In this document: one piece after another, positions 24,487-32,614 of the stretch | How the letters are laid out: each line of letters opens with the position of its first letter | Position numbering within the stretch: the first letter of the stretch is position 1 | Origin: CAVVSD01 sp963837655 | GTDB lineage: Bacteria; Actinomycetota; Thermoleophilia; Solirubrobacterales; Solirubrobacteraceae | Direction: 5' to 3' | Length of the DNA stretch: 64,000 bases | Assembly (NCBI GenBank): GCA_963837655.1 | Contig: CAWIOK010000007.1 | Location: 186,001-250,000 of the forward strand | Position numbers and translations under genes: made by a program | Notes under the pieces: model-generated | Databases searched by the model: none | Told to the model about the DNA's origin: nothing | What the model saw: the letters and a program-made list of their open reading frames with translations, nothing else

Positions 24487-24717
24487 ATGGGCGCCGCCCA
24501 CCCGCCGCCGGACCGGTCGGACTTCCTCGCGGTCTACCGCGCCGCTGCGCGGCGCGACCTCGGCGCGCTGCTCGCCATGCTCGAGGACCTCGACGGCGCC
24601 GAGGAGGCCGACGTCGTGCGCACCGCTCTGCGCAGCGGCGTCGACTACGACCTGGCCGTGGCGGAGGTGCAGCGGGAGGTCGAGCGGCGGATGTCACGGC
24701 TCCTGCGGGACGAGTAG
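24487..24717 (+). CDS. Small protein of unknown function
   Basis: This 76-residue, mainly helical, soluble protein contains RSDFLAVYRAAARRDLGALL and EVQREVERRMSRLLRDE. It has no cysteines, signal or membrane segment, and I recognise no family. Support comes from codon bias, a -10 box exactly six bases before the ATG and a tight fit between neighbours (one base from the convergent gene's stop). Confidence 0.6.
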   Translation: MGAAHPPPDRSDFLAVYRAAARRDLGALLAMLEDLDGAEEADVVRTALRSGVDYDLAVAEVQREVERRMSRLLRDE

Positions 24718-24718
24718 G

Positions 24719-25807
24719 TCAGCCCCAGGCGCGACCCGCGACCTCGGCCACCCGCGCGAGCTTGCGCTCCTGGGTCTCGAACGCGATCGGGTTGCCGGCC
24801 AGGACCGACGCGAACCCGCACTGCGTGCACAGCGAGAGCTGCTCGCGCGGGAAGTGCCGAGCCGCCTCGTCGATGCGGGCCAGCAGCGTCTCAGCGGTCT
24901 CGAGGTCGTCGTGTTTCGTCGTCACGAGCCCGAGGGACACGAGCTTGTCGTCTGGCACGTCACGCAGCGGCGCGAAGTCGCCGGAGCGATGGTCGTCGTA
25001 CTCGAGGAGGAACACGTCGTAGCCGTGGGCGCCCTTGAAGACCGCCTCCGAGATCTCGTCGTACCCGCCCTCGCTCATCCACTGACCGGCGTTGTTGCCG
25101 CGGCACAGGTGCAGCCCGAGCTGCGCGTCGACGCCCTCGACCATCGCGTCGAGCAGCTCGATCCCCTCGGTCAGCATCCGCTGCGGCGGGATCCCGATGG
25201 ACGTGTAGAAGTCGCGCTGGGCCGGGTCGACCAGCGTCGCGAGCTCAGGCGCGTCGACCTGGATGTACGGGCAGCCCATCTCGGCGAGCGCGAGCGCCTC
25301 GGAGCGCATGATGCGCGCAGCGTCCTGGAAGGCGTCGAACGGGTCGTCGTAGACCTCCGTGGAGATCCCGGGCTTCCAGAGCAGCGCCAGCATGAGCGGG
25401 CTCGGCAGCGTGACCTTCACCGGAAGCCCGGTGCGGCCCCTGGCGTAGGCGTACTCCTCGGTCACCAGGGACCGCCGTGGCGTCAGTCGCTCGACGATCG
25501 CCGGCTGGAGGTTGGGCTTCTCGCCCTCGTCGTCGTGCCACGCGACCTTCGCCCCCTCGATGGGGCGGACGCCGTCGACGGTGTCGGTCAGCGGCCCGAC
25601 GAACGACAGCCGGCGCAGCTCGCCGTCGGTGACGACCTCCACCCCGGCGCGCTCCTGGAGGGCGATCGCCTCGTCGACCGCTCGGTCCTCGATGCGCTTG
25701 AACTCCGTGCGCGAGATGGCGCCCGCGGCGGCCTGCTCACGCGCCTCGAGCAGCTCCGGCGGGCGCAGCATGCTCCCGACCACCTCGGCCCGGATGACGT
25801 CCGGCAT
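24719..25807 (-). CDS. Cobalamin-independent methionine synthase (MetE C-terminal domain) family protein
   Basis: The 362-residue protein is a single MetE catalytic barrel without the N-terminal half of full MetE (about 750 residues). The zinc-site residues are seen as LGLHLCRGNNAG (His and Cys, about 225-236) and SLCTQCGFASVL (Cys, about 335-346), with VDAPELATLVD in between. Such short proteins act in core methionine synthesis or as alkyl-thiol transferases; the methyl donor is not predictable. GGGAGGG lies just before the ATG. It is a single gene, convergent with the 76-residue protein gene. Confidence 0.85.
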   Translation of the reverse strand: MPDVIRAEVVGSMLRPPELLEAREQAAAGAISRTEFKRIEDRAVDEAIALQERAGVEVVTDGELRRLSFVGPLTDTVDGVRPIEGAKVAWHDDEGEKPNLQPAIVERLTPRRSLVTEEYAYARGRTGLPVKVTLPSPLMLALLWKPGISTEVYDDPFDAFQDAARIMRSEALALAEMGCPYIQVDAPELATLVDPAQRDFYTSIGIPPQRMLTEGIELLDAMVEGVDAQLGLHLCRGNNAGQWMSEGGYDEISEAVFKGAHGYDVFLLEYDDHRSGDFAPLRDVPDDKLVSLGLVTTKHDDLETAETLLARIDEAARHFPREQLSLCTQCGFASVLAGNPIAFETQERKLARVAEVAGRAWG

Positions 25808-25900
25808 CGACCCTCCCCATTTGTCTGACGATTGCCGGCCGATCGTATCCCTCAGGCCTGCCTCAGCGTCGGCTCAGGCCGGAGGACCAGCGTCCGGCGT

Positions 25901-26692
25901 GTGTCCCTGTCCGGGAATCGACGCGCTCTGGCGCTCGACGGCCTGCGCGGCCTGGCCGCGGCGGGAGTCGTCGGCCATCACGTCTGGCAGAACGCGGGCC
26001 GGCCGCATGCGCTGCTCGGCGAGTGGTGGGGACACCTGTCGCTGGGGGTGCCGTTCTTCTTCTGCCTGTCGGTGTTCCTGCTCTACGCGCCCTGGGTCCG
26101 CGCCGCGCTCGACGGCGGCCCGGCGCCCGCGACGGGGGGATACCTCGTCCGCCGCGCCGCCCGTGTGCTGCCGGCCTGGGGGTCGGCTGGATCGCAGTCG
26201 TGCAGCCCGAGGGAGCACCGCCCGCAGTGCTCCGCACGCTGCCCGCCGTCCTGCCGGCCTTCGCCTGCGGGATGGCGGCGCGGGTCCTCGTGGAGGGACG
26301 ACCCGTCGGACCGCGTCTCGCGTGGCCGCTGCTGGCCGCCGGCGCCGCGCTGGTCGCCGTGCACGCCGAGCACCCGCTCACCGGGGCGCTGGGGAACCTG
26401 CTGCGCGACCTGCCCGCCGGGATCGGCTTCGCGGCGATCTGCATCGCCTGCTCGACCCCGTCGGCGCCGCGCGTCCTGACCTCGTGGGCGGTCCGCACCC
26501 TGGGCACCCTGTCCTTCGGGATCCACCTCTGGCACTACCCCATCATGCTCGCGCTGGAGGCCCGCGGGCTGTGGCCGCCGGAGCACGTCGTGGCGTGTCT
26601 CGCGCTCACGGGCGGGCTGTCGATCGCAGCGGCGTCGGCGTCGTGGCGGTTGGTCGAGCGTCCCGTGCTCGAGCGGCTACGATCGCGCGGTC
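25901..26692 (+). pseudogene. Degraded acyltransferase-3 (OafA-like) membrane protein
   Basis: Two reading frames give pieces of one acyltransferase. The first (from a GTG near 25901) has the N-terminal signature RALALDGLRGLAAAGVVGHH and helices up to RRAARVLPAW (about 26175). The second frame resumes at GVGWIAVVQPEGAPP (about 26180) and continues through GTLSFGIHLWHYPIMLALEA to VERPVLERL. The middle, which usually carries the WSLxVE(x)xFYL motif, is missing (about 100-120 residues), and the reading frame changes at the junction. The second frame has no stop before it enters the MFS gene. It is non-functional unless the assembly is wrong here. Confidence 0.7.
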
Positions 26693-27913
26693 GTGGAGCC
26701 AGCCTCCCTGCCGATCCGCCGCAACAGCATCCTGCTCGCGTCGGCGCTCGCCATGAGCTCGGCGATGCTGCAGCTGTCCGCGGCGGTCGCGTCGCTCACG
26801 CTCGTGACCGTGCTCGACATCGACGGGCTGCTGGGGCTGGGACCCGCGATCGTGCTGGCCTCCGGGGCGCTGGCGGCGCTCCCGGCCGGGCGCGCCATGG
26901 ACCGGGTGGGCCGCGTCCCGGTGCTCGCGGCGGGCTACGGCACGGGAGCGGCGGGCTGTGGGCTCGCGGCACTGGGTAGCGCCACCGCGTTCGCGCCCGC
27001 CGTGCTCGGCGGGCTCATGTGCGTGGGCGCGTCGAGCGCCGTGGCGCTCCTCGCACGCACCGCCGCGGGCGACATGTACCCGCCCGAACGCCGGGCGCGG
27101 GGTATCGCGTTCATCCTCTTCGGCTCGGTGTTCGGGGCGATCCTCGGCCCCGCGGTGTTCAGCCCGCTGCTGTCGGGCCGCGCGCTGGCGGGCGACGTCC
27201 TCGCCCAACTGTGGCTCGCCGGGAGCGGGTTCATGCTGGTCGGTCTGGTGATCGTCCTGTTCGTGCGGCCCGACCCGCGCGTGATCGCGACGCTCATCTC
27301 CGCCCGCGACGGGCAGGAGGTCGTCGAGCGACCACCCGCGCCGCTGCGCGAGCTGCTCGCGCGGCCCGGCGTGATCCCCGCGCTGCTCGGGGCGCAGGCA
27401 AGCTTCGGGGTCATGGTCGGCCTCATGACGCTGACCGGCGCTGTCGTCGTCGACCACCACGGCCACAGCGCGGAGTCGGTGTTCCCGATCATCGGCGCCC
27501 ACGTGATCGGGATGTACGCGCTCGTCATCGTGATCGGCGACGTCATCGATCACATCGGCCGACGACCCGCGCTCTCCGGCGGCCTGCTCCTCATGGCGCT
27601 GGCGTCGATCAGCCTGCTCTGGGTCGAGGGCGTCTTCGTCACCGCGGTCACGCTGTTCGTGCTCGGCGTCGGCTGGAACCTGTCGTTCGTCGCCGCGACC
27701 GCCGAGCTCGCCGACCGGTCGGAGCCGTGGGAGCGGGGCAAGCTCCTCGGGTTCAACGACCTGCTGTCCGGCGCCACGGGGGCGTCGCTCGCGCTGCTCG
27801 GCGGGCTCGCGCTGACGGGGCTCGGCGTCGCGGCGCTGGCCGTTGGCGGAACCGTGCTCGTCGTGGCGCCCGCCCTCTGGCTGCTGGCGCGGCGCCGCCC
27901 GGCCTTCGCCTGA
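26693..27913 (+). CDS. Major facilitator superfamily transporter
   Basis: This is a 406-residue protein with twelve predicted membrane helices. The loop between helices 2 and 3 reads GRAMDRVGRVPVLAAGY, the MFS motif A (G-x3-D-x2-GR); a second copy, GDVIDHIGRRPALSGG, opens the C-terminal half. Such proteins export drugs or metabolites by proton antiport; the substrate is unknown. The GTG start has a TACGAT box nine bases upstream, located inside the degraded acyltransferase gene. Confidence 0.88.
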   Translation: MEPASLPIRRNSILLASALAMSSAMLQLSAAVASLTLVTVLDIDGLLGLGPAIVLASGALAALPAGRAMDRVGRVPVLAAGYGTGAAGCGLAALGSATAFAPAVLGGLMCVGASSAVALLARTAAGDMYPPERRARGIAFILFGSVFGAILGPAVFSPLLSGRALAGDVLAQLWLAGSGFMLVGLVIVLFVRPDPRVIATLISARDGQEVVERPPAPLRELLARPGVIPALLGAQASFGVMVGLMTLTGAVVVDHHGHSAESVFPIIGAHVIGMYALVIVIGDVIDHIGRRPALSGGLLLMALASISLLWVEGVFVTAVTLFVLGVGWNLSFVAATAELADRSEPWERGKLLGFNDLLSGATGASLALLGGLALTGLGVAALAVGGTVLVVAPALWLLARRRPAFA

Positions 27914-27932
27914 GCTCAGCGCGACGAGCGCG

Positions 27933-28751
27933 TCACAACGCGAAGATCTCCCTGGCCTGCTCGGGCGTCGCCACCGGCCGGCCGACGGCGGCGCACAGGT
28001 CGACGGCGCGGGTCACGAGCTGCTCGTTGCTCGTCGCGAACTCCCCGCGCGCCATGTACGCGACGTCCTCCATGCCCGAGCGGATGTGGCCGCCCATGCC
28101 GAGCGCCGCTGCCATCAGCGGGAAGTGCGGCGGGCCGATCGCCGCCGCGGCCCACACCGCGCCGGGCGGCAGCAGGCTCACGAAGCTGACGAGCGTGTCG
28201 ACGCGGGCGGGCGCGCCGCCGCGGACCCCGAGGACCATCTGGAACAGAGCCGGGGAGTCGACCTTGCCCTCCGCCACGAGCCGTGCTCCCGCCGCGACCA
28301 TGCCGGCCTCGAAGCACTCGATCTCGGGCTTCACGCCCGCCGCCCTCATCTCGCTCGCGCACCGGTCGATGAACTCCGGGGAGTTCACGAAGATGTTGTC
28401 GCCGAAGTTCATCGTCCCGCAGTCCAGCGAGCCGAGGTCGGGATGGGCGGCCACCGAGCCGAGCCGCTCGTCGTTGGACATCCCGAGACTGCCGCCGGTC
28501 GTGTAGTTGAGGATCACCTCCGGCGCCTCGGCGCGGATCGCGGCGCCGATCTCCTCGTAGACGGCGGCGTCCTGCGTGACCGCGCCGTCGGCGTCGCGGG
28601 CATGGATGTGCAACGCCGCGGCACCCGCGTGGGCCGCGTCGATGCCGTGACGCACGATGTCGGCGAGCGTCTTCGGGTGGTGGGGGTTGTTCGACGGGAA
28701 GCCGCCGATGATCGGGCAGGTGATGACGGCGGGCTGGCCGGTGGCGATCAT
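27933..28751 (-). CDS. BKACE-family beta-keto acid cleavage enzyme (DUF849)
   Basis: This 272-residue TIM-barrel enzyme condenses a beta-keto acid with acetyl-CoA and cleaves it, as 3-keto-5-aminohexanoate cleavage enzyme (Kce) does in lysine fermentation. Metal-binding histidines are in AALHIHARD (about 46-54); other family segments are NYTTGGSLGM, SLDCGTMNFG, KPEIECFEAGM and the late GMGGHIRSGMED with the third His. The substrate of this member is unknown. A TAGGGT box lies seven bases before the ATG. Confidence 0.88.
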   Translation of the reverse strand: MIATGQPAVITCPIIGGFPSNNPHHPKTLADIVRHGIDAAHAGAAALHIHARDADGAVTQDAAVYEEIGAAIRAEAPEVILNYTTGGSLGMSNDERLGSVAAHPDLGSLDCGTMNFGDNIFVNSPEFIDRCASEMRAAGVKPEIECFEAGMVAAGARLVAEGKVDSPALFQMVLGVRGGAPARVDTLVSFVSLLPPGAVWAAAAIGPPHFPLMAAALGMGGHIRSGMEDVAYMARGEFATSNEQLVTRAVDLCAAVGRPVATPEQAREIFAL

Positions 28752-28758
28752 GGCCGGG

Positions 28759-28779
28759 ACCCTAAGGACTCGCTAGCTT
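28759..28779. promoter_or_regulatory. Divergent leaderless promoter pair
   Basis: TAGGGT (28764-28759, minus) is seven bases before the ATG of the BKACE gene; TAGCTT (28774-28779, plus) is six bases before the GTG at 28786. Here the two -10 boxes are separate, nine bases apart. Confidence 0.45.
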
Positions 28780-28785
28780 GAGCGC

Positions 28786-29622
28786 GTGCCGCGTCGGACA
28801 GGTGCTCGCCGGATGACCGTCGTCCTCGCCGCCAACGCCCGCCGCAACGCCCGTGCGTCGAGCGATCGCCCACTGCGCTGGCGTCACGCCCGCAACGAGC
28901 TGTGGCAGGTCCTCGACCCCCTCGTCCCAGAAGGCGCGCGCGTCGCGATCGCGGGCGCGGGCAACGCGGACGACCTGCCGCTGACGCGGCTCGCCACGCG
29001 CGCGTCGCAGCTGCACCTCGTCGACCTCGACATCACGGCGCCACGGCGCGCGATCCGCAGGGAGCGCGTGGGCCTGCGGCGGCGGATCGCAGCGGTGGAG
29101 GAGGACGTGACCGATGGCGCCGCGGAGCGGGTCGCCGCCGCGGTCATCCAGGGCGCCGGCGTGCGCGACTGGGGCGTCCCGCGCGCGCCGATCGGCACCG
29201 GCGGGTACGACGTCGTCGTCGGTGACCTGCTCTACACCCAGCTCCTGTTCCCCGCGCTCCTGGACGCCGGCGTCGATCCCGAGCGACGAACGCCCGCCCT
29301 GCGCCGACACGGCCAGCGGCTCACGGACGGCGTCGTCGCGCGTCTGCACGCCTCCACGGCGGGAGGTCACATCGTGCACGTGAACGACGTGGCGGGCTGG
29401 TGGCCCGGGCACGACCAGCCGCTCACGCCCCAGGAGGTGCTCGCGCCCGCGCCGGGCCCGCAGGCGCTCGTGCACCGGCTGGGCAGGCCTGCCGGCTGCG
29501 ACGTCGCAGGCAGCGTCCGCGCGACCGGCGACCCCGTCGCGTCGCAGCGCTGGTGGACCTGGCGGTTCGCCGATGACGTCACCTACCTGGTCAACGCGAT
29601 CGTCGCGCGCGTCGCGCGCTGA
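28786..29622 (+). CDS. Putative SAM-dependent methyltransferase-like protein
   Basis: This 278-residue protein has a Rossmann-type glycine motif GARVAIAGAGNADDLPL (about 49-65) followed by LHLVDLDI, whose Asp could bind SAM ribose, and YDVVVGDLLYTQLLFPALLD as motif IV/V. The C-terminal part contains IVHVNDVAGWWPGHDQPLTP. The pattern fits class I methyltransferases, but no substrate group is recognised. The GTG start is favoured by the -10 box six bases upstream; an ATG at 28813 is an alternative. It is followed by a methyltransferase-glycosyltransferase fusion. Confidence 0.65.
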   Translation: MPRRTGARRMTVVLAANARRNARASSDRPLRWRHARNELWQVLDPLVPEGARVAIAGAGNADDLPLTRLATRASQLHLVDLDITAPRRAIRRERVGLRRRIAAVEEDVTDGAAERVAAAVIQGAGVRDWGVPRAPIGTGGYDVVVGDLLYTQLLFPALLDAGVDPERRTPALRRHGQRLTDGVVARLHASTAGGHIVHVNDVAGWWPGHDQPLTPQEVLAPAPGPQALVHRLGRPAGCDVAGSVRATGDPVASQRWWTWRFADDVTYLVNAIVARVAR

Positions 29623-29638
29623 TACCGTGCCGCGCTTC

Positions 29639-31345
29639 ATGGCCGCTGGGCTCAGCTGCCGCGTCTGCTCGGGTGAGCTGCGGCTCCTCCTGCACGGCGC
29701 GGACGCTCCCGTGACGGCAGCCGCGTTCTCGCCGTCCTGTCACGAGCTCGGCCTCCACGGCGACCTGCTCGTCTGCCGCGAGTGCGGCGCAGTCGAGCAG
29801 CCCGCGCTGCCGCGGGGCGAGGAGCTCCACGCGCTGTACCGCGAGACACGCGACGGCTCCTACCTCTCCGAGGAGGCCGGGCGGCGCGCCACGGCCCGGC
29901 GACTCCTCCAGCTGCTCGCCGAGCACGTGCCCTCCGGGCGGCTGCTGGACGTGGGCTGCGGCCCCGGTCTGCTGCTCGACGAGGCCCGGCAGCTGGGCTA
30001 CGAGGTCGCCGGGGTCGAGCTGTCACACGATGCCGCGCGCCACGCACGCGAGGTGCTGGACCTCGACGTGCGCGAGATCGCGCTCGAGGACATCGACGAC
30101 GACGACAGCTTCGACGTCGTCGTCCTCGCGGACGTCATCGAGCACGTCGAGGACCCGGTCGGCGCGATCGCGCGGTGCGCGTCGCTGCTGCGGCCGGGCG
30201 GCGCGCTGTGCGTCGTGACGCCCGACCCCGCCTCGGCCACGGCCCGGCTCGCCGGGCGGCGCTGGTGGGGGTACCTGCCCGCCCACACCTGCCTGCTCCC
30301 ACGCCGCACGCTACGTGAGCTGCTCGCCGCGCAGGGCCTTCTGGTCGGCACAGACGTCCCGCTCGTGCGGACCTTCGCGGCCCGCCGCTGGATCGGCGGG
30401 CTCGCCGAGCGCCTCGGGCCGCTGGAGGGCCCGGTCGACGCGCTCGCGCGGCAGGTCCCCGCCCGCGCCTCCCTGAGCCTGTCCCTCGGCGACGAACGCG
30501 TCGTCGTCGCGCGGCGCGTCGAGGTCGAGCACGCGACCGACCCGCTCATGCCCGACCGCGACGGCGATGCGTCGGTGCACGTCGTCCTGCCCGCCTACCG
30601 CGCGGTCTCCACGATCCCGGCCGTGACCGCCGAGATGCCCGCGGGCGTGGCCGACCGGGCGCTGCTCGTCGACGACGCCAGCGGGGACGACACGGCGGCC
30701 GTGGCGCTCGCCCACGGGCTGGACGTCCTGCGCCACCCGGTCAACCGCGGCTACGGCGCCAGCCAGAAGAGCGGCTACCTGCGGGCGCTGCTCGACGGCG
30801 CCGACGTCATCGTGATGGTGCACGCCGACGACCAGTACGACCCCGGCCTCGTCCGGGTCATGATCCAACCGATCCTCGACGGCGACGCCGACATGGTGAT
30901 CGGCTCCCGGCTGCTGGACGACCACGCGATCGCAGGGGGGATGCCGCGTTGGAAGTGGCTCGGCAACCGGCTGCTCACGAAGGCCGAGAACACCGCGTTC
31001 GGCGTCCACTTCTCCGAGTACCACACCGGCTACCGCGCCTTCTCGGCCGACCTCCTCCGCTCGATCGCGTTCCTGCGCAACTCCGATGGCTTCGTCTTCG
31101 ATCAGGAGCTCTTCGCCCAGGTCATCGCGCACGGCGCGCGGGTGGCCGAGATCCCGATCCCGACGCGCTACTTCCACGAGGCATCCAGCGTGAGCTTCCC
31201 GACCAGCGTGCGGTACGGGCTCGACACCCTCGGTGTGCTGGCCCGCTTCACGGCGGACCGCCACGGCCGAAGCTGGACGCTCCTGCGCCGCCCCGCGGTC
31301 GACTGGCCGCAGCCCCGGGCCCGCTCGGCCCGACCGGCTGCGTGA
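29639..31345 (+). CDS. Fusion: zinc-motif class I methyltransferase plus family 2 glycosyltransferase
   Basis: The 568-residue protein joins two enzymes. Residues 5-50 contain two CxxC pairs (CRVCSGE and CRECGA) resembling the zinc head of sugar C-methyltransferases. Residues 95-240 are a methyltransferase (RLLDVGCGPGLLLDEARQLG, VLADVIEHVEDP, LLRPGGALCVVTPD). From about 315 a GT2 domain follows: VHVVLPAYRAVSTIP, LLVDDASGDDTAAVA, HPVNRGYGASQKSGY, VMVHADDQYDPGL (the DxD-like site) and SEYHTGYRAF, as in dolichyl-phosphate-mannose-type synthases. It overlaps the next gene, an ArnT-like transferase, by four bases. A GTG at 29627 is an alternative start. Confidence 0.85.
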   Translation: MAAGLSCRVCSGELRLLLHGADAPVTAAAFSPSCHELGLHGDLLVCRECGAVEQPALPRGEELHALYRETRDGSYLSEEAGRRATARRLLQLLAEHVPSGRLLDVGCGPGLLLDEARQLGYEVAGVELSHDAARHAREVLDLDVREIALEDIDDDDSFDVVVLADVIEHVEDPVGAIARCASLLRPGGALCVVTPDPASATARLAGRRWWGYLPAHTCLLPRRTLRELLAAQGLLVGTDVPLVRTFAARRWIGGLAERLGPLEGPVDALARQVPARASLSLSLGDERVVVARRVEVEHATDPLMPDRDGDASVHVVLPAYRAVSTIPAVTAEMPAGVADRALLVDDASGDDTAAVALAHGLDVLRHPVNRGYGASQKSGYLRALLDGADVIVMVHADDQYDPGLVRVMIQPILDGDADMVIGSRLLDDHAIAGGMPRWKWLGNRLLTKAENTAFGVHFSEYHTGYRAFSADLLRSIAFLRNSDGFVFDQELFAQVIAHGARVAEIPIPTRYFHEASSVSFPTSVRYGLDTLGVLARFTADRHGRSWTLLRRPAVDWPQPRARSARPAA

Positions 31346-32613
31346 CCAGGTCACGTGTGCCGCGCCTCGGCGTCGCCGTCTGGGCGCTGCTCGCCATGGC
31401 GCTGGTGCTGCGCCTCGGCTACGTCGCCGCGACGCCCGACTACACGCTCGTCGCCGACGCCAAGGACTACGACTTCTACGCCCGCTCGATCGCGACCGGC
31501 CAGGGCTACGGCTTCTCGCACGGGCTCCCGACGGCGTTCCGCCCGCCGGGCTACACGTTCTTCCTCGCCGGCGTCTACGACGTGGCGGGGGTCGCCCGCG
31601 AGCAGATGGACGAACGGCTGCCGCCCGCGCGGATCGTGCAGGCGTTCGTCGGGACGCTGGCCGTCGCGCTCATCGGGCTGATCGCCGCCCAGCTGTGGGG
31701 ACGCCGCGTGGCGCTCGCGGCGCTCGCGCTCGGTGCGGTCTACCTGCCGCTCATCCTCATCGGGGGCGCCCTGATGTCCGAGCCGCTGTTCGTCGTCCTG
31801 ATGCTCGGATCGCTGGCGGCCGCGATCCAGCTCCGGCGATCGAGGCACACCTACCGCTGGGCACTGCTCGCCGGGTTCGTGGGCGGCCTCGCGATCCTCA
31901 CCAGGGCGAACGGCTTCGTGCTGCTCCTCCCGCTCGCCATCGGCGCATGGGACCTGCGGCCGCGCTGGTCGCTGCGCGCACTCGCGCCGCCCGCGCTGCT
32001 CGTGGCCGTCGCGCTGGCGACCGTCGCGCCGTGGACCGTCCGCAACGCGGTCGAGCTGCACAGCTTCGTCCCCGTCAGCACGCAGCTCGGATCGGCACTG
32101 GCGGGCACGTACAACGACAACGCGCGCGAGGATCCCGAGGACCCCGCCTCATGGCGGGCGCTGAAGCACGTCGACGACTACCGCCACATCTACGGGCAGA
32201 TCGGCACGATCCCTGAGCCGACCCTCGAGAAGCAGCTGCGAACCGCCTCGCTGCACTACATCCGCGACCACCCCGCGTACGTGGCCACGGTCGCGTTCTG
32301 GACCACGCGCCGGATGCTCGAGCTCGGTGGGCTGGACTGGGCGCGCCACACGTACGCGACGGTCAGCGTGGAGGCCGGCTGGGCCGACGCCGGCATCGTC
32401 TGCTTCTGGATCTTCGCGCTGCTCGCCGTCGCGGGCGCGTTCACCGTCCGAGCCCGGCGGACCCCGGCCTTCGTGTGGCTGATGCCGCTGCTGATGTACC
32501 TCAGCGTGGTGTTCCTCGTCGTCGAGACCCCTCGCTACCGCAGCCCGATCGATCCGTTCGTGATCCTGCTGGCAGCGCTGGCGGTGACCGCGCGCCGCCG
32601 GCCGACCCGGTGA
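31342..32613 (+). CDS. ArnT/GT39-like polytopic glycosyltransferase
   Basis: This 423-residue membrane protein has about ten helices. The first periplasmic loop has the GT-C acidic motif VADAKDYDFYARSIA (about 32-46) and the FRPPGYTFFLAGVYD element seen in ArnT and PMT-like enzymes that use polyprenyl-phosphate sugars. A soluble loop of about 100 residues follows helix 8. The GTG overlaps the upstream stop (GTGA), so the GT2 domain of the fusion protein may supply the lipid-linked sugar that this enzyme transfers outside. The acceptor is unknown. Confidence 0.83.
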   Translation: MTRSRVPRLGVAVWALLAMALVLRLGYVAATPDYTLVADAKDYDFYARSIATGQGYGFSHGLPTAFRPPGYTFFLAGVYDVAGVAREQMDERLPPARIVQAFVGTLAVALIGLIAAQLWGRRVALAALALGAVYLPLILIGGALMSEPLFVVLMLGSLAAAIQLRRSRHTYRWALLAGFVGGLAILTRANGFVLLLPLAIGAWDLRPRWSLRALAPPALLVAVALATVAPWTVRNAVELHSFVPVSTQLGSALAGTYNDNAREDPEDPASWRALKHVDDYRHIYGQIGTIPEPTLEKQLRTASLHYIRDHPAYVATVAFWTTRRMLELGGLDWARHTYATVSVEAGWADAGIVCFWIFALLAVAGAFTVRARRTPAFVWLMPLLMYLSVVFLVVETPRYRSPIDPFVILLAALAVTARRRPTR

Positions 32614-32614
32614 G

